Source: Whitmania pigra
Taxonomy: Eukaryota > Annelida > Clitellata > Hirudinida > Haemopidae
NCBI GenBank assembly: GCA_021613335.1
Contig: JAJTWR010000329.1
Location: 2,134,501-2,198,500, forward strand
DNA: 64,000 nt
Direction of reading: 5' to 3'
Shown here: positions 32,380 through 44,400 of the stretch, in pieces
How positions within the stretch are numbered: the first letter of the stretch is position 1
Layout: every line of letters begins with the position of its first letter
Notes under the pieces: model-generated
Database searches by the model: none
What the model saw: the letters and a program-made list of their open reading frames with translations, nothing else
Told to the model about the DNA's origin: nothing
Made by a program: the position numbers and the translations under genes

Positions 32380-33069
32380 ATTACACACATTTTAAAACAA
32401 CTTTCAGTCAGTCTTCCATTACTGTGAAACGTAACCGTTTCAGAACTGTGTCATTAATGTACCGCTCGACACTTTCCTCTTCAACGATTAAAGATGAATT
32501 GAGCGACTCAACATTGATTTATGGATGAGAATGAAAACAAAAGTTGGCATGACAATAAGTTGTTCTTTGCTTCTGTGACATTATATTTCCAATAAAACAC
32601 TCTGATGAACAAGCGATGAACTTAGAAACTATTCCAATGAATTCATGGCACAAATGGAAGACAATGTACAATCGAATTAAAACAAAAGACTTCCAAATAA
32701 ATTCAGATAAAGGACGAAATTAATTTCAAGACTATTAAAGAACTTAAAGAACACTTAATGATCATGCGGGTTATAAACGCCAATCAATCGAGACTGTTTA
32801 TTCAATTGATAAATCAATATTCGAGATTGTCATTGGATGCGAGCGAAGAATTTGGCCTTGGAGGAAGAGAAGTGAATATTTCCTTGAGGACACTTGAACT
32901 TAAGAATACCAGTCTGGAGTCAGAATAATCTGAAAATGAAACTAAGATGATAAACATTGCTTCTTTGGCAACGATTGAATACTTGGGGTAAATAATACTT
33001 AGGCACCTCTGATGGTAGGTCTTACAAATTAATTATTAATATTATTATGTTAAAAAAACAGAATTAAGT
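32380..33069. other. Tail-to-tail spacer
   Basis: Between the 3' ends of CFAP95 (+) and the unrecognised gene (-). No gene seen. Confidence 0.4.
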
Positions 33070-35518
33070 TTACCCACCATTTGCTGAATCACTGTTGACA
33101 AACATCTCACTCAACTTTCTTATGAACGATGCCCCGAGGACAACATTGAGACCGGTTTTTCCATCATGAATTTCACTTTCCATCGTTCCTAGGTCGACGT
33201 CAGCAGCAGAACATTCTTGGACGAGTGCAATGTTCTCAGATGATGACTTGCGAGGTTCGTCGCCGATGCTCCTTTCGGATGAGACGTCACAGGTCATAAG
33301 TCCAGTCATCGTGTCACACTTGGCCACGCATTCTGCACCATCGTTCGAAGACTTGGCATCGGTTTTGTTGACGAAGGATGGGATTGCGGGTGATGATCGG
33401 GTGAGCGATGGCTCAGTTGGAGATGCGGAAACGAGTGAAGGTCGATCCTGATCCAATTTGAAGACGACCTCGGGAACCTTCATGGTTTCTTCTGCCACAT
33501 TAACGGCAACCTGAGGAATGCCACAAGGCAGGTTTGGCTTGACTTGTGACTCGGGCGTGTGGTTTCTAACAGAATCATGAAATGATATGGAAATAAAAAA
33601 ATTCAGCAAAATTAAAAATATTTTCAAACAAAATTATATGCTATTTTGATAAGATAAATACAACTCAAATAAAGTTTAAATAAACCATAAATATAAATGC
33701 ACTTTTTTATTTTTCAACCAAATTCAAAATTGATTTTAGCAAAATTAAGTTCCATTTCAACTATTACCCAAATGTTGAATTGTCTCTGAATGATTGCATC
33801 TGTTTTGTTGCATCTTGCTTGGTATAACTTGGGGCATTTCTGTACTTATTTTTGTAAGTGGTCGGGTCAAGTTTAGTTAAATTTGCTGGTTGGTTTGAAG
33901 TAGCCTTGTTCTTATATGGAGCTCTAAAATTTCCTACGTTCAAATTACTCATCCTGTGTTTCGGAACCACGTTCTGAGTTTGTCGTTCGCCGAGCATGGA
34001 AGGAGGTTCTGAGGCCGCCAGAGGGGAGTTTTTAAACTGCGGCACGTAATTCACGGGTCTTGCGGGAGCGTTGAAACGACCGACGAAATAACCGGGACTG
34101 CCTGCATAAGGAATCGACGGAACTTGTTGATGCTGACTGACGATGGGCAGCGTGTTGTATTGCTGAAAGATGATCGGAGTCGTTCCCACGTAATTCGACG
34201 CGGGGTGAGTCGAAGCGGTTGCAGGAAGCTCGATGAATCCGAACTGAGGTTGAAATTGCATCTTGTTTTGCATGAAGGATTCTTGGGAGGAAGGCATACC
34301 GTACTGAGCGGGAAATTGATAAGTCGACGGAGGAGGTACGGAGAAGTCAATCTGCGGCATTTGAGGCAGAAGCTGTTGGACGGGAACGATCACGGAACTG
34401 CTTTCCATGAAGTTCGCCGGGGTCAAGTTGGAATATTGTTGGAAAGCACTTTTTTCTGTAAGCATAGGTTTTGTGTTTTCAATTCCAGACATTTTGGGAA
34501 CAGACGAGTCGGGAGGGTGGCTGTGATTGGAACTCGAGGGAGCTGTGGTAATGAAACTCTTTTGCATGGTTGGCTGGTTGAACTGACCCTGAGTGTTGGA
34601 TTTTGTGGTGCTAGAACTTTTCTGTTTCTCTGAACCAGATGATGAATTCAAAGAACTGCTAACAACAGCAATATCTGTCATGCTGATACTTGCTTCGACA
34701 TTTGGAGAGGTTGAGGGCAGTGGAACTGAATCTGGAGACTTGATCGGATAACCTAGAGTTTCTCTTTCCAAGTCGGCACACGAAACGGCTCCGGGCAAAT
34801 CCAGGGAAATAGACGTTCGGTCTTTCTCGTCTACATACTGATCCAAATCGGTTAAAAGACTCCTTATGGTTTTCTTCAAGTCTTTCTGCATTTTCTCTTT
34901 TTGCGTTTTTACTTTATCATTTACAATTTGCTTTGGTGAAATAGACGGCACTTGATTATCTTGGATCACATTTGATGGATTGGAGGCCATGTTAAAAGAA
35001 AGGACTTCCTCTTCGTCTTCCTCCTTTATGATTGCAGAAACTGAGGTATTCTTTTGTACAGCATTCATTTCTAGGTATTTCTCAGCTTTCTTTAATTTTC
35101 TGCTAAACCTGGGAGGTAAGTCGGTCATATGCTTCAATGCAACTTTGAGTTGACCAGGGTAAAATTTCTTTGAAATTTTGAAAGCAGTCAAAGCTTTAGA
35201 ATCATTAGCTTCACCAACGGCATTAGTGTTTAAAACTGCATCCGACTTGTTTTTGCCCGAACCATCTCTTGTGTTCTCTTCATCATCAGATGATGCACTC
35301 TCACTGTCTCCCATGCCACCATCAATGATAACTTCTTCAATTAAGTTTTCCAAGGCCTCCCTTTCTTCTGGATTTAACGACAGTGTTTTCTTACGCCCAC
35401 CTCTCCTTGGAAGAACACCTGCTACCCCAAGGCGCCTCGGTCCGCCGGAGTGAACTGCATTGTTGAGTGTTGCAGAGATCTCCCCTGCTAGACTTGTTTT
35501 GCCAGGCTCCTGTGACAT
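33070..35518 (-). CDS. Unrecognised low-complexity cytoplasmic/nuclear-type protein, 2 exons
   Basis: I do not recognise this protein. Exon 1 is 35518-33768 and exon 2 is 33565-33070; the GT-AG intron preserves phase 2, giving 748 aa. Features: an N-terminal basic patch PRRLGVAGVLPRRGGRKK, an acidic serine stretch (SESASSDDEEN, about residues 73-84), a possibly structured piece ISKKFYPGQLKVALKHM plus PPRFSRKLKKAEKYLEM (about residues 110-150), a helical LKKTIRSLLTDLDQYVDEKD, then a long Gln/Pro/Ser/Tyr/Phe-rich tail (for example FMQNKMQFQPQFGF) and an Arg/Asn/Tyr-rich end. This style resembles RNA-regulatory or P-body proteins (inference only). The stop at 33072-33070 overlaps a possible donor GG|GTAAAC, so the C-terminus could extend. 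The start shares a 504-base spacer with gluconokinase. Confidence 0.75.
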
Positions 35519-36021
35519 TCCGTCTAAAATTCTACAATGTGACGAATGATGATCTACTTCGATCTATCCTCATGATCATCTGCAATGAATGCAGAACGTA
35601 TACTCGGGATTCTCTTCGCCAACCAAATTAACAGCACTTCAACTTGCCAATAAACTATTCACAATAAGATAACAAATTAAAAAAAAATAAAATCCCCCTC
35701 AAACTCCACGTTTTCATGCAACTTCGAAATTAAAACGTATCAGGCACCGATACTTTACAAAGATACAAATACTTTAATAAACAAGTTGTGGGGTTTAACT
35801 AAAATAAACGTCCCATTAATTTTATCAAATATTTGTTTTATTATAAAACAACTGTTCTAAGTACAAATACATGTAACTTGATGATATTTTAAAATGTTTA
35901 ATTGTACTTTTCATGATCATCTACGCAGCATCCACCTCGGCTTAAGGTTCTTGCAATAAATCAATCAACTAAAGAAACCATTCATCTTGGACGCTTAAAG
36001 ATCATATTCTAATTTGCAACC
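35519..36021. promoter_or_regulatory. Short bidirectional promoter region
   Basis: 504 bases between the divergent start codons of the unrecognised gene (-) and gluconokinase (+). It must hold both core promoters and both leaders unless leaders are spliced in from afar. No individual site is called. Confidence 0.5.
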
Positions 36022-37022
36022 ATGATATTGGTTATTATGGGAGTCAGCGGTTGTGGCAAGTGCGTATTCCAACTTTTCGTTTATATTTTGTTTAAAAAAT
36101 ATCTTATCTCTTTAGGCTTATTTAAGGATATTTTGAGGACTTTCTTGAAAAATGAAAAATTCTTTTTAATTAGATTGTGATTATGATTATTTTTAGGTCC
36201 TGTGTTGGGAAATCCTTATCTGAAAAGGTTGGTTGACAAAAGATGCTGATGCTCTCACATAACGTAAAATAACGCAATGCATCTTTCACAACTGCAGCTC
36301 AATTGGACGTTTGTAGACGCAGACGACCACCATCCACAAGAAAACATCAGAAAAATGGCTAGTGGCAACCCTTTGCAAGATGAGGCATGTTTGCTAGTTT
36401 TTGCAGCACCTTTTTCAGATGGTTTTGCACATAATATTTTTCATTTATTTCTGATGCTATTAATATTAATTTGGTCTTGCGGTTACAATTATATCACTTT
36501 AGGACAGATATCCTTGGCTGATGGCTCTTCACAAAATCATCATCAAGTAAGCAAAAAATGCCCTCACCGTTTGAGGAGTTAATCTCAAATTGAGTAAAGT
36601 AATTATATTCACAGATCGCTTAATTAATGACGCAATTATTAATATAAACACTAATAATAATATTAGCTAACCACATTCACAGTTTGGACAAAAGAGACAT
36701 CAACATGGTGCTGGCCTGCTCTGCTCTCAAGAAAAGTTACAGAAAGCTGTTGATAACAGGAAGAATGGAGGAAGATGAAGACTTATCCACTTGTAGTTTG
36801 GAACAATCAAAAGTCTTGTTCGTTCATTTGAAAGCTGAGGATCACGTCGTTGAAACCCGTCTCGGTAGAAGGAACGACCACTTCATGCCTGCATCACTGC
36901 TGAACTCACAATACTCCACTTTAGAAGCACCTGGAGCTGATGAGAACCACTTGACAGTCGATGCATCGCAACCACTCCCTCAAGTGATTGATTATATATT
37001 AACTCGCATAAAAACATATTAA
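36022..37022 (+). CDS. IDNK: Gluconokinase, complete, 5 exons with one GC-AG intron
   Basis: Phosphorylates D-gluconate to 6-phosphogluconate, feeding the pentose phosphate pathway; cytosolic. Exons are 36022-36059, 36197-36227, 36298-36384, 36503-36546 and 36683-37022, giving 179 aa (human 187). The P-loop is MGVSGCGKS (residues about 6-14), followed by WTFVDADDHHPQENIRKMAS, the substrate region GNPLQDEDRYPWL, then VLACSALKKSYR and the VHLKAEDHVVETRLGRRNDH-FM lid region. Intron 3 starts with GC (GAG|GCATGT). Using the GT four codons later would insert four residues into the invariant PLxDxDRxPWL motif, so the GC donor is favoured. The gene faces ARL8 tail-to-tail. Confidence 0.93.
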
Positions 37023-37937
37023 AAATGCTACTTTAAAGACCGGTAATAATATAGCTCAATGTTATTTCATTTCAATCTTATTAATGTTTTATTTCTATTC
37101 TTCTTCTCTTCGAGCTACGTGTACACGGAGAAGTTGTAGGCAAATGTCAACTTGCAAGAAATGTTTAAGTTCGCTAAAGTTGTCTGTGGTTGGAGATAAG
37201 GTTAGGTAATGAAATATAACACGTGTTGCTGCCTGTTAGTGAGTTGGCTTTTGCCCATAACTTGGCTAACATTTGAAGCCAAGTTTCATACTGTATTCTT
37301 TCTTTAGCTTCAGAGTTTTGGTTGAAATTTATTTTGTGTCGCAAGCCTTTCTTGTTTTAAAGAAATAACATCATCAGTGATGCAGCAAAACAATGGCCTT
37401 GCTATTTTAAAGTGTGGTTATTTTCAAAAGCATGAATAAATTTGTCTAAATAAACAAAATATGTATGCTTTTTTTCCATGCAAAACATTGAAATGAGAAA
37501 ATATTAAAGCTGCATTATTGAGTTTCCAGCCTACACCGATCACCTCACTCAAAGCCATAATCAATCCAGCGAGCCGTGCTGGAATTGGACGCATCACCAG
37601 CTACCAGCTTGGACAAACCCAAATACAAAGTCGAATACAACTTGATAAGATCAAAGCAGACTTAGAAAAATTTCCAAAGTGTCTCTGTTAACCTTGCACA
37701 ATTTCAAACAGATTTGGAGCCTAACAAATAAACTTTGAATGATAAAAAACACTTCTAATTGAACCTAAACATGGAACATATGCACAAACGTAGCCTAGAC
37801 TTTTCGAAGAACGATAAAAAGACGATACGGTCGAGAAGGTAAAAGCTGAGCTAAAAATTGAAAAGTTTCAGTGCGACTAGCAGGAAAGTCTGATTCGTAG
37901 CTTCGTAATACGGCCACTCGCGAAATAAAATCCAATT
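37023..37937. other. Tail-to-tail spacer between gluconokinase and ARL8
   Basis: 3' UTR material of both genes; AATAAA on the plus strand at 37435-37440. No gene seen. Confidence 0.4.
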
Positions 37938-39025
37938 TCAGCGCTTGGATTTGGAATGCTGGATCAACCACTGCAGAGTGATGTCTGAAAATAAAATGAT
38001 AGTTTTTACGAGGCGTTCGAGAATTTCATCGGTTTCGCTCACCAATATTGTCCTTTTCCTTGCAGGAGATCGAATAACAACATATTTCCCTGTCTTGGAA
38101 GGTTGAGAGGCTCCTGGTAAAATAAATGAAAAAGAACATCTCTGAGAAAGTTAACAAAAATAACAAAATAAGCCACCTAGTAATGAAACGCTGCACTTTA
38201 AGGTAAACCTTACTAAACAGTTAAATTTAAATAAAACAATAAAAATTCATAAAAATACATTTTTTCAATCATATCCTTCTCATCAAGAGAATTGGGAAGA
38301 TCTCTTTTGTTGCCCAGAACGAGAACTGGAATTCCAACCAACTGCGGTTTTGAAAGCAAGTTGTGGAGCTCATTCCTGGATGCTTCGATCTTGTCCAGGT
38401 CAGAAGCATCCACCATGTACCTGCATTTGGTGGTGTCTTTCATTGAAATAACTAAAGAAATGAACAAATGCTTTGTTTACTCACACAATGGCATTAACAC
38501 CCCGACAGTATCTTTCCCACATGCTTCGAAATCTAGGTTGACCGCCAATGTCCCAGATCTACGAAACATTTTAATCAACTTTTAAAGACAAAAATCTTTC
38601 CAAGTGACAATCCTGCAAGCTTAGACAATGTCAATAGGTGGACACTTGATTGTGTAACCACTAAAGACCTTTTAAAAAAAACTTTTAACCAAAGTCTTTT
38701 AAAATAGTCAAAAATAAAAATTGGATTAAAGAATTAACTGCTACCTTAATGGTAACATTTCCCTTTGTTACAGTTCTCATATTGAAACCAACAGTTGGAA
38801 TCATATCTTCACTGAATTCACCTGCCTTAAAAGATTTAATGAGTTATAAAACCATACTCTCAACACATTAAGGGCAAATACAAACAATGGACAAAGCCTT
38901 ACTGCAATAACATTAACAAATGTAGTTTTTCCAGAATTCTGGAGACCAACAAGTGCAAGCTCCATTTCCTCTTTCCAAAATACACTCTTAAACCAATCTA
39001 AAATTCTGTGTAGAAAAGCCAACAT
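37938..39025 (-). CDS. ARL8: ARL8 small GTPase, complete, 6 exons
   Basis: Arf-like GTPase of lysosomes that recruits kinesin adaptors and tethering factors (family knowledge). Exons are 39025-38903, 38825-38745, 38558-38485, 38420-38259, 38113-38043 and 37984-37938; all introns are GT-AG with consistent phase, giving 185 aa, family length. The N-terminal amphipathic helix [20 protein letters not shown] lacks the Arf Gly2, as expected because ARL8 is N-acetylated. The G1 motif is GLQNSGKTT, switch I has [10 protein letters not shown]3 is [18 protein letters not shown]4 is NKRD and G5 is SCKEKD. The end is [12 protein letters not shown]. No key residue is missing. Confidence 0.96.
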
Positions 39026-41427
39026 TTCTGCAAACCTATCCTAAAATTCAATATAAGATATTGTTGCCTTTGTTTACATGTGCCTTATGACAAGAAATAA
39101 TTCAGTGTTGGATGAGTAGCTAGCTGGATAATTTTTTTTTATATAAGCAAAAAAAAACAAATATTAATAATTGCAAAATTACTTAAGCATTTTAAATGGC
39201 AGATGATATTTTAGATCCCACCTTTTAATGAGACATCTCTGGAATAGACCTCGTCATGTCTTGCATCTGCGGATAAATTTGTTCGTCTAATTAAAGACGT
39301 AAATTTAAATTAAATGATCGACATATTATAACATATTACTTGCTTCCAGCAAACATAACATAATGTTATTCAGAGGCACTCATCCATAAATTAATATAAT
39401 TAGCAGAATCCTAAAACAGAATGAATCACATGATTTAAAGAAGCGAACGTATAATTAAATGCATAATTGATGTTGTCCAGATTGTATTGTGATAACTTTT
39501 CCCTTAACCAAATTTATTGCAACTAAAATATCATCAATTCTAATAAAGTCAATAAAGATTCTGTTTTCGAAAAATTCACCTAGATAATGGTTGTTTGCTC
39601 GAAGCTAAACTTTGCTTCTTTTGCGAAATTAGCCACTTATATTTCAACTCAAACATTAAATTCACACAAGGATAATAAATCTAATTTTATAGGCTTGCTC
39701 AACTCACTATAAAACGATATTATATTAGAAATTTTGATTGAGGAGATATTATGTTACGCTTGCGATATGATCAGATGGTGCAAACCTACAAATAAAATTA
39801 ATAAGACTTTTTGGAGCACAGAATTATTGCTTAAACTGTTAATTCTGCTAAATATTTAACTTTTCTAGCAAACTTATCAATTGGTTTGTTATTAGAAAAG
39901 TTATAAGAAATAAAGAAATAGCAGTCGCTACAAAGACCAAAATAGAAAACTAAATCTAATCGGGTGATAAAACATAGTTTGTCTCTGTGAATTCTAAACC
40001 GTTAATTTAGGAGTCATAATTTCAGATTAGTGCTTACAAAGTATGTCAGGTGGTCGTTTAATCCGCTCATAAGTAGCTAAATATTTATGAGGAATGCAGA
40101 CCTAATTCTTGTGAAAAATGACAGAATGAGGTTAGCATTCATGGCAGCACTTCATGTTGCTAAAAAGATAAAGTAGAACATTTTGCACGTTTTTATCGCA
40201 TAAACGATCCGAAGAATGTTCTTTTCTTAAAATTGTGGTTTTATAAAAACTTGTTTTTGTGGAAAATCGATGACTCCATTGATGTTCAGATCATCTCACT
40301 CGTCATGTAATATGGCAGCGGAAATGATGGATTTGTTATTTATTAATTTTGTTACGTCCATACACTCCCCTATTTAGGGATGGTCGGATGCGCCACTACA
40401 CAGGATCCCACCGGACCAAATTTCTTACTTATCAGCTTTCGTGGAAGAAAAGATAAAAGCTGGTTTGTGGGACTCCACCAACCAGATTGCACAGGAACCT
40501 CTAGTTAAGTAATTCCGACCCCGTGTTCCTAATGACTAATTTTTTCCATTGTTTATAGTCTCAAATCTCAGCTCACAACACAACGATTAAATGACAAGTT
40601 GAAATTAATTTGAATTTAAAATATTTGCATAAACATAATAGAAGTCAAGTATGCACGGGCCTTAAAAGTAATTTCTCGGTATTCCAAATAAATTTAGCTG
40701 CTTCTTTGTTTATCGCTGCATCTTAATGAGATTCCTATTTTACGGTCATTCCCGTGTAAGAAATTAAAAGCTTATTTGTCTGTTATCACCTAACCTTCTT
40801 TTTATACAAATTATTTTGTTAATAATAATAGGATATCTGGAATTGTATCTTGTTTTTTAAGTTTGTCAAAAACGAAATTTTTATGGACATTGCTTAGGAA
40901 TTGCAGAATTTGTATTATCGACATTATCGACATTAACATTTTATTAATCGAACAAATTTCTTTTCGTTGTCAAGTAAAACACTCTAAATCGTCAGATTCT
41001 AATGTCTCGTAGAATGTCGCAAACAATTCGACTTGTATCATAAAATGAAGCAGCAACCATTTGGAGCTGACGTTGAATTTTTAATTTTGTCTCAACTTCG
41101 AAAGCAAAGAACGAAAATCTTGGAAGAAAATAAAAACATGATGACGGTTTCTATTTTCTATTGAACCACGGTTGGTGAAGCTATACAGAATAACAGGATG
41201 AAACGAACGTGTCGTGGCAAAATGGTCGACATGCTGCGACTTTGAAAAACCATAAATAGGAAATAAAAATTGAGGAAGAACTGCGATTAATGTTATTTTT
41301 TAAACTTTTGGGAGCGGCTTCTTGAGAGAGCGGAAACCTGAAAATATAAAAAAAAAACTCGTTAGCAACTTCTAGAAAGTATTGTTGGAAAAAATGTCTG
41401 AGATTCCTCTCAACGCCAACCTCGCGC
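39026..41427. other. Spacer between ARL8 and paramyosin
   Basis: AT-rich, mostly without coding signal. One exon-like island lies at 40380-40510 (listed separately). The right end (40900-41427) should include the paramyosin 3' UTR, though I could not fix its poly(A) site. Confidence 0.4.
40380..40508 (+). CDS. Orphan exon-like island, unrecognised
   Basis: An acceptor-like CCCTATTTAG precedes GGATGGTCGG, and an open stretch of about 43 codons reads WSDAPLHRIPPDQISYLSAF then VEEKIKAGLWDSTN. It ends at CCTCTA|GTTAAG, a possible donor. Composition is less AT-rich than the surroundings and looks protein-like. A second frame is also open, and no partner exons were found, so it may be chance, a fragment of a small gene, or a degraded copy. 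Confidence 0.25.
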   Translation: MVGCATTQDPTGPNFLLISFRGRKDKSWFVGLHQPDCTGTSS

Positions 41428-44400
41428 CTAGACTCTGACTACTCTTGTGACTTCACGAGTGACGGACATGGATCGACTTCCCTTGTGTCCTCCTTGGACG
41501 ATTGTGGATTTTTCGACATCCTGAGCCTGGTGACGCTCGGCTTCTTCGAGAAGTTGCATTGCTTTCCTGTACTTGTTCATGGTGATGGCAACAACTTCTT
41601 CCTGGCAGGGTTAATAAGTATTTAAGTCATATTAAGTTATATTTAAGTCAATTGCATTTACTTATGATGCTAATTATTTGTTTATCCAAAACAAAATATG
41701 GTGCATTCTCAGCAGCTCCAGTGCTAAGTCGTTTATTGCTGGGATTGCTGAACAGTAAAACCACGGCGTAAAAGCCAGCGCTACATAATACATCGTTTAC
41801 TTACAGCTTCCTCGAGCTGTTTCTTGAGGATTCTGATCTTGTTGTTGAGAATGTTGACCTGCTCGTTCAGCTCAGCAGCAACACGTCTGTCCTCGTCAGA
41901 CTGAGTCTTCTGCTCCTGCAGGAGACGCTGAAGTTTGCGGACTTCCGCAGCCAGGTCCCTGGAACGGCGCTGTTCTGCTTCCAATTCAGTTTCGAGTTCT
42001 CTGAGCTGGAACAGAGTTTGTTCGTATTATTAAAATACCAAAATAAATCATAATTATTTTAAAATACTAATAAAAGTAAATCTTTATAAATGATTTCCGC
42101 AGACAATAAAGGCCCAACTAACTCTTGACTGAAGTTTGTCGACGATCCTCTTGGCTTCTCTCTGTCCGAAGGCTTCAGCCTGTTCCAACTTGACGGCCAA
42201 CTGTCTTATCTCGACCTCCAACTGCCTCCTCTGAGCGTCAGAGTTCCTGTAGTTGTCCTGTTCTTGCCTGAGTTCATCGGCAAGACGACCCAGTTCCTGT
42301 TGAAGACGATCGGCTCTATCTTCAGCGGCTCTCCTGGCTGACAGAACCTCTTCAAGTTCTGCGTGAAGTGTGGCAAGATCTCCCTCGAAGCGACGTTTGT
42401 CGGTGGCAGAGCTGGTCAAGCTGACTGTGAGCTCGCTGACTCTTGTTGTTACCTCAGAGAGCTCAATCTCGGCAGCTTTGCGGCCGCGCTCAGCCTGAAA
42501 GCAATCGACGAAGCTAAGATTGAAGCTATAATTCGAGTTAGATAGTCAAGAAATTTCAGTTGAAACTTAAGATGAAAATCTTTCAACAAATCTTTCCACT
42601 TACCACGTCCAAAAGACTCTTGAGGTCATCGAGTTCAGCTTGGAGGGCCAGCCTCTTCCTCTCGAGAAGGGCAGCAGCTTGTCTTGCATCCTCACCACGA
42701 CGGTGCTCTTCATCCAAGGCCAATTCCAGTTCCTGTCACGTGACACTTGACGTCATTCACCCGGATAATGTCATTCATAATTAATAACGTGTGCTCCTAT
42801 TGTTATTATTATTTTGTGCACATTTGTGTTTTTAGCGCTGAAACGTTTAAATACTCGACAATGTTTCATGTTCGGATATTTGAAACAAAATATTGATTGA
42901 AATCTTATTATTGCGATAACTAATAATAGAGTATATTTTTTTTTAAATGAATCGGATAAGTATAATAATAATGTTAGTATTTCCCGTTCGTTAACTTGCC
43001 TTGAGTCTTGCAGCAGTGGCCTTGTTTCCTTTGCTGAGGTCAACGTTTGCCCTGTTGAGGGTTTCAATTTGAATCTCATATTCCCTCAAGTCTCCCTCAC
43101 TCTTCTTTTTAAGCCTTGCCAGTTCAGCTTTGTACTTGGCCTCGATTTCGACGATGGCCTTCTGGAGCTCTTCTATGGCTCTCTGGCTAGCTTTCCTGAT
43201 GTCATTGAATAATAATTTAACCTATTATCGAATTATCATTAATTAATTATTAAAATAATAATAATTTAACAAATTATTATCCGAAACAGTCATCAGTAGT
43301 TAAGTAGTTACCTAATGTTCTCAATTTCATCGTCCTTTTCTCTCAGACGACGCTCGAGTTCGGATCTCAGTTGGTTGAGAGCAGCGTTGGCACCGTCCAA
43401 GCGACTGAGAGCGTCCTTGAGGTTGTCATTGGCTTCGGCAAGTTCAAGGACGAGGGAGTCTTTCTCTGACTCGAGTTGTTGCTTCCTTGCTTGGACTTCT
43501 TGGAGCTTGTGAGACAAGTCTTTGTTTTGACCCAAGGCGTCCCTCAGAGCATCTGATTATTTTAAAATTAAAATAAGACGGTTAATTTATTTTTATTTTA
43601 TTTCATGTTATTTTATCACGACATGACATCGCGAACATAATCATAGGCTATCACATTTATAAACGCAACACAATTACACAATTAACAAAGTATTACTAAA
43701 TATTAAATAATCAATTCAACAATAAATCAAACAAGTAACTCCTACCCGAAAGTTGCTTGTTCTCGCGAGCAAGTCCGTCGTTCTTGTCCTCGATATCCTT
43801 GAGAATGGCCTTGAGACGCGACAATTCCCCGACGAGACGTTGGTTGTCACCGCCGACTGAGTTCAGTTCGACTGTCAATTCCTCGACGCGTTTCTGAAGT
43901 TCAGAACCCATGCCATCAGCTCCCTTCAGCTTTTTGCCCAAGTCAGACACGTTGGCGTGAGCCTGGAATGAGGGATGTGTCAGTTAGATTTTGCTTTCCT
44001 GGAGGTGTTTGCGTTGTAAACAGAAAGTTGTTTAAATGTTTTGCGTTTGTTTGGGTTTTTTTTTTTTTAGAGAGGAAATGTTTTATTTTTATTTTTTTTA
44101 TGTGTTTATGCCATTGAAGTAACATTAGATGACAATTGCAGTTCTATTCGTGAATATAAATTTCTAATTATAAATGAAAGTTACAATTTGTGAAAACGTT
44201 TTCAGATATTTTTAAATTAATATTTTCATTCCAGAAAACAATTTCTTGCTCGATCAGGTTTGAATGAATGGTTTTCCTAAGTAATATTTGAAAAGAAATT
44301 TATTATTCTTAGCGAAATATTTCTTATTTCCTCCTCAGAGCAACTGACTTTCTTCTTGAAAGTTTTGATCTGAGCATCAAATTATGGTTCCTCGAGGCCA

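Noticed and set aside
36385..36397. Alternative GT donor for gluconokinase intron 3
   Set aside because: In frame, but it would insert four residues (ACLL) into the invariant PLxDxDRxPWL motif, so the GC donor is preferred.
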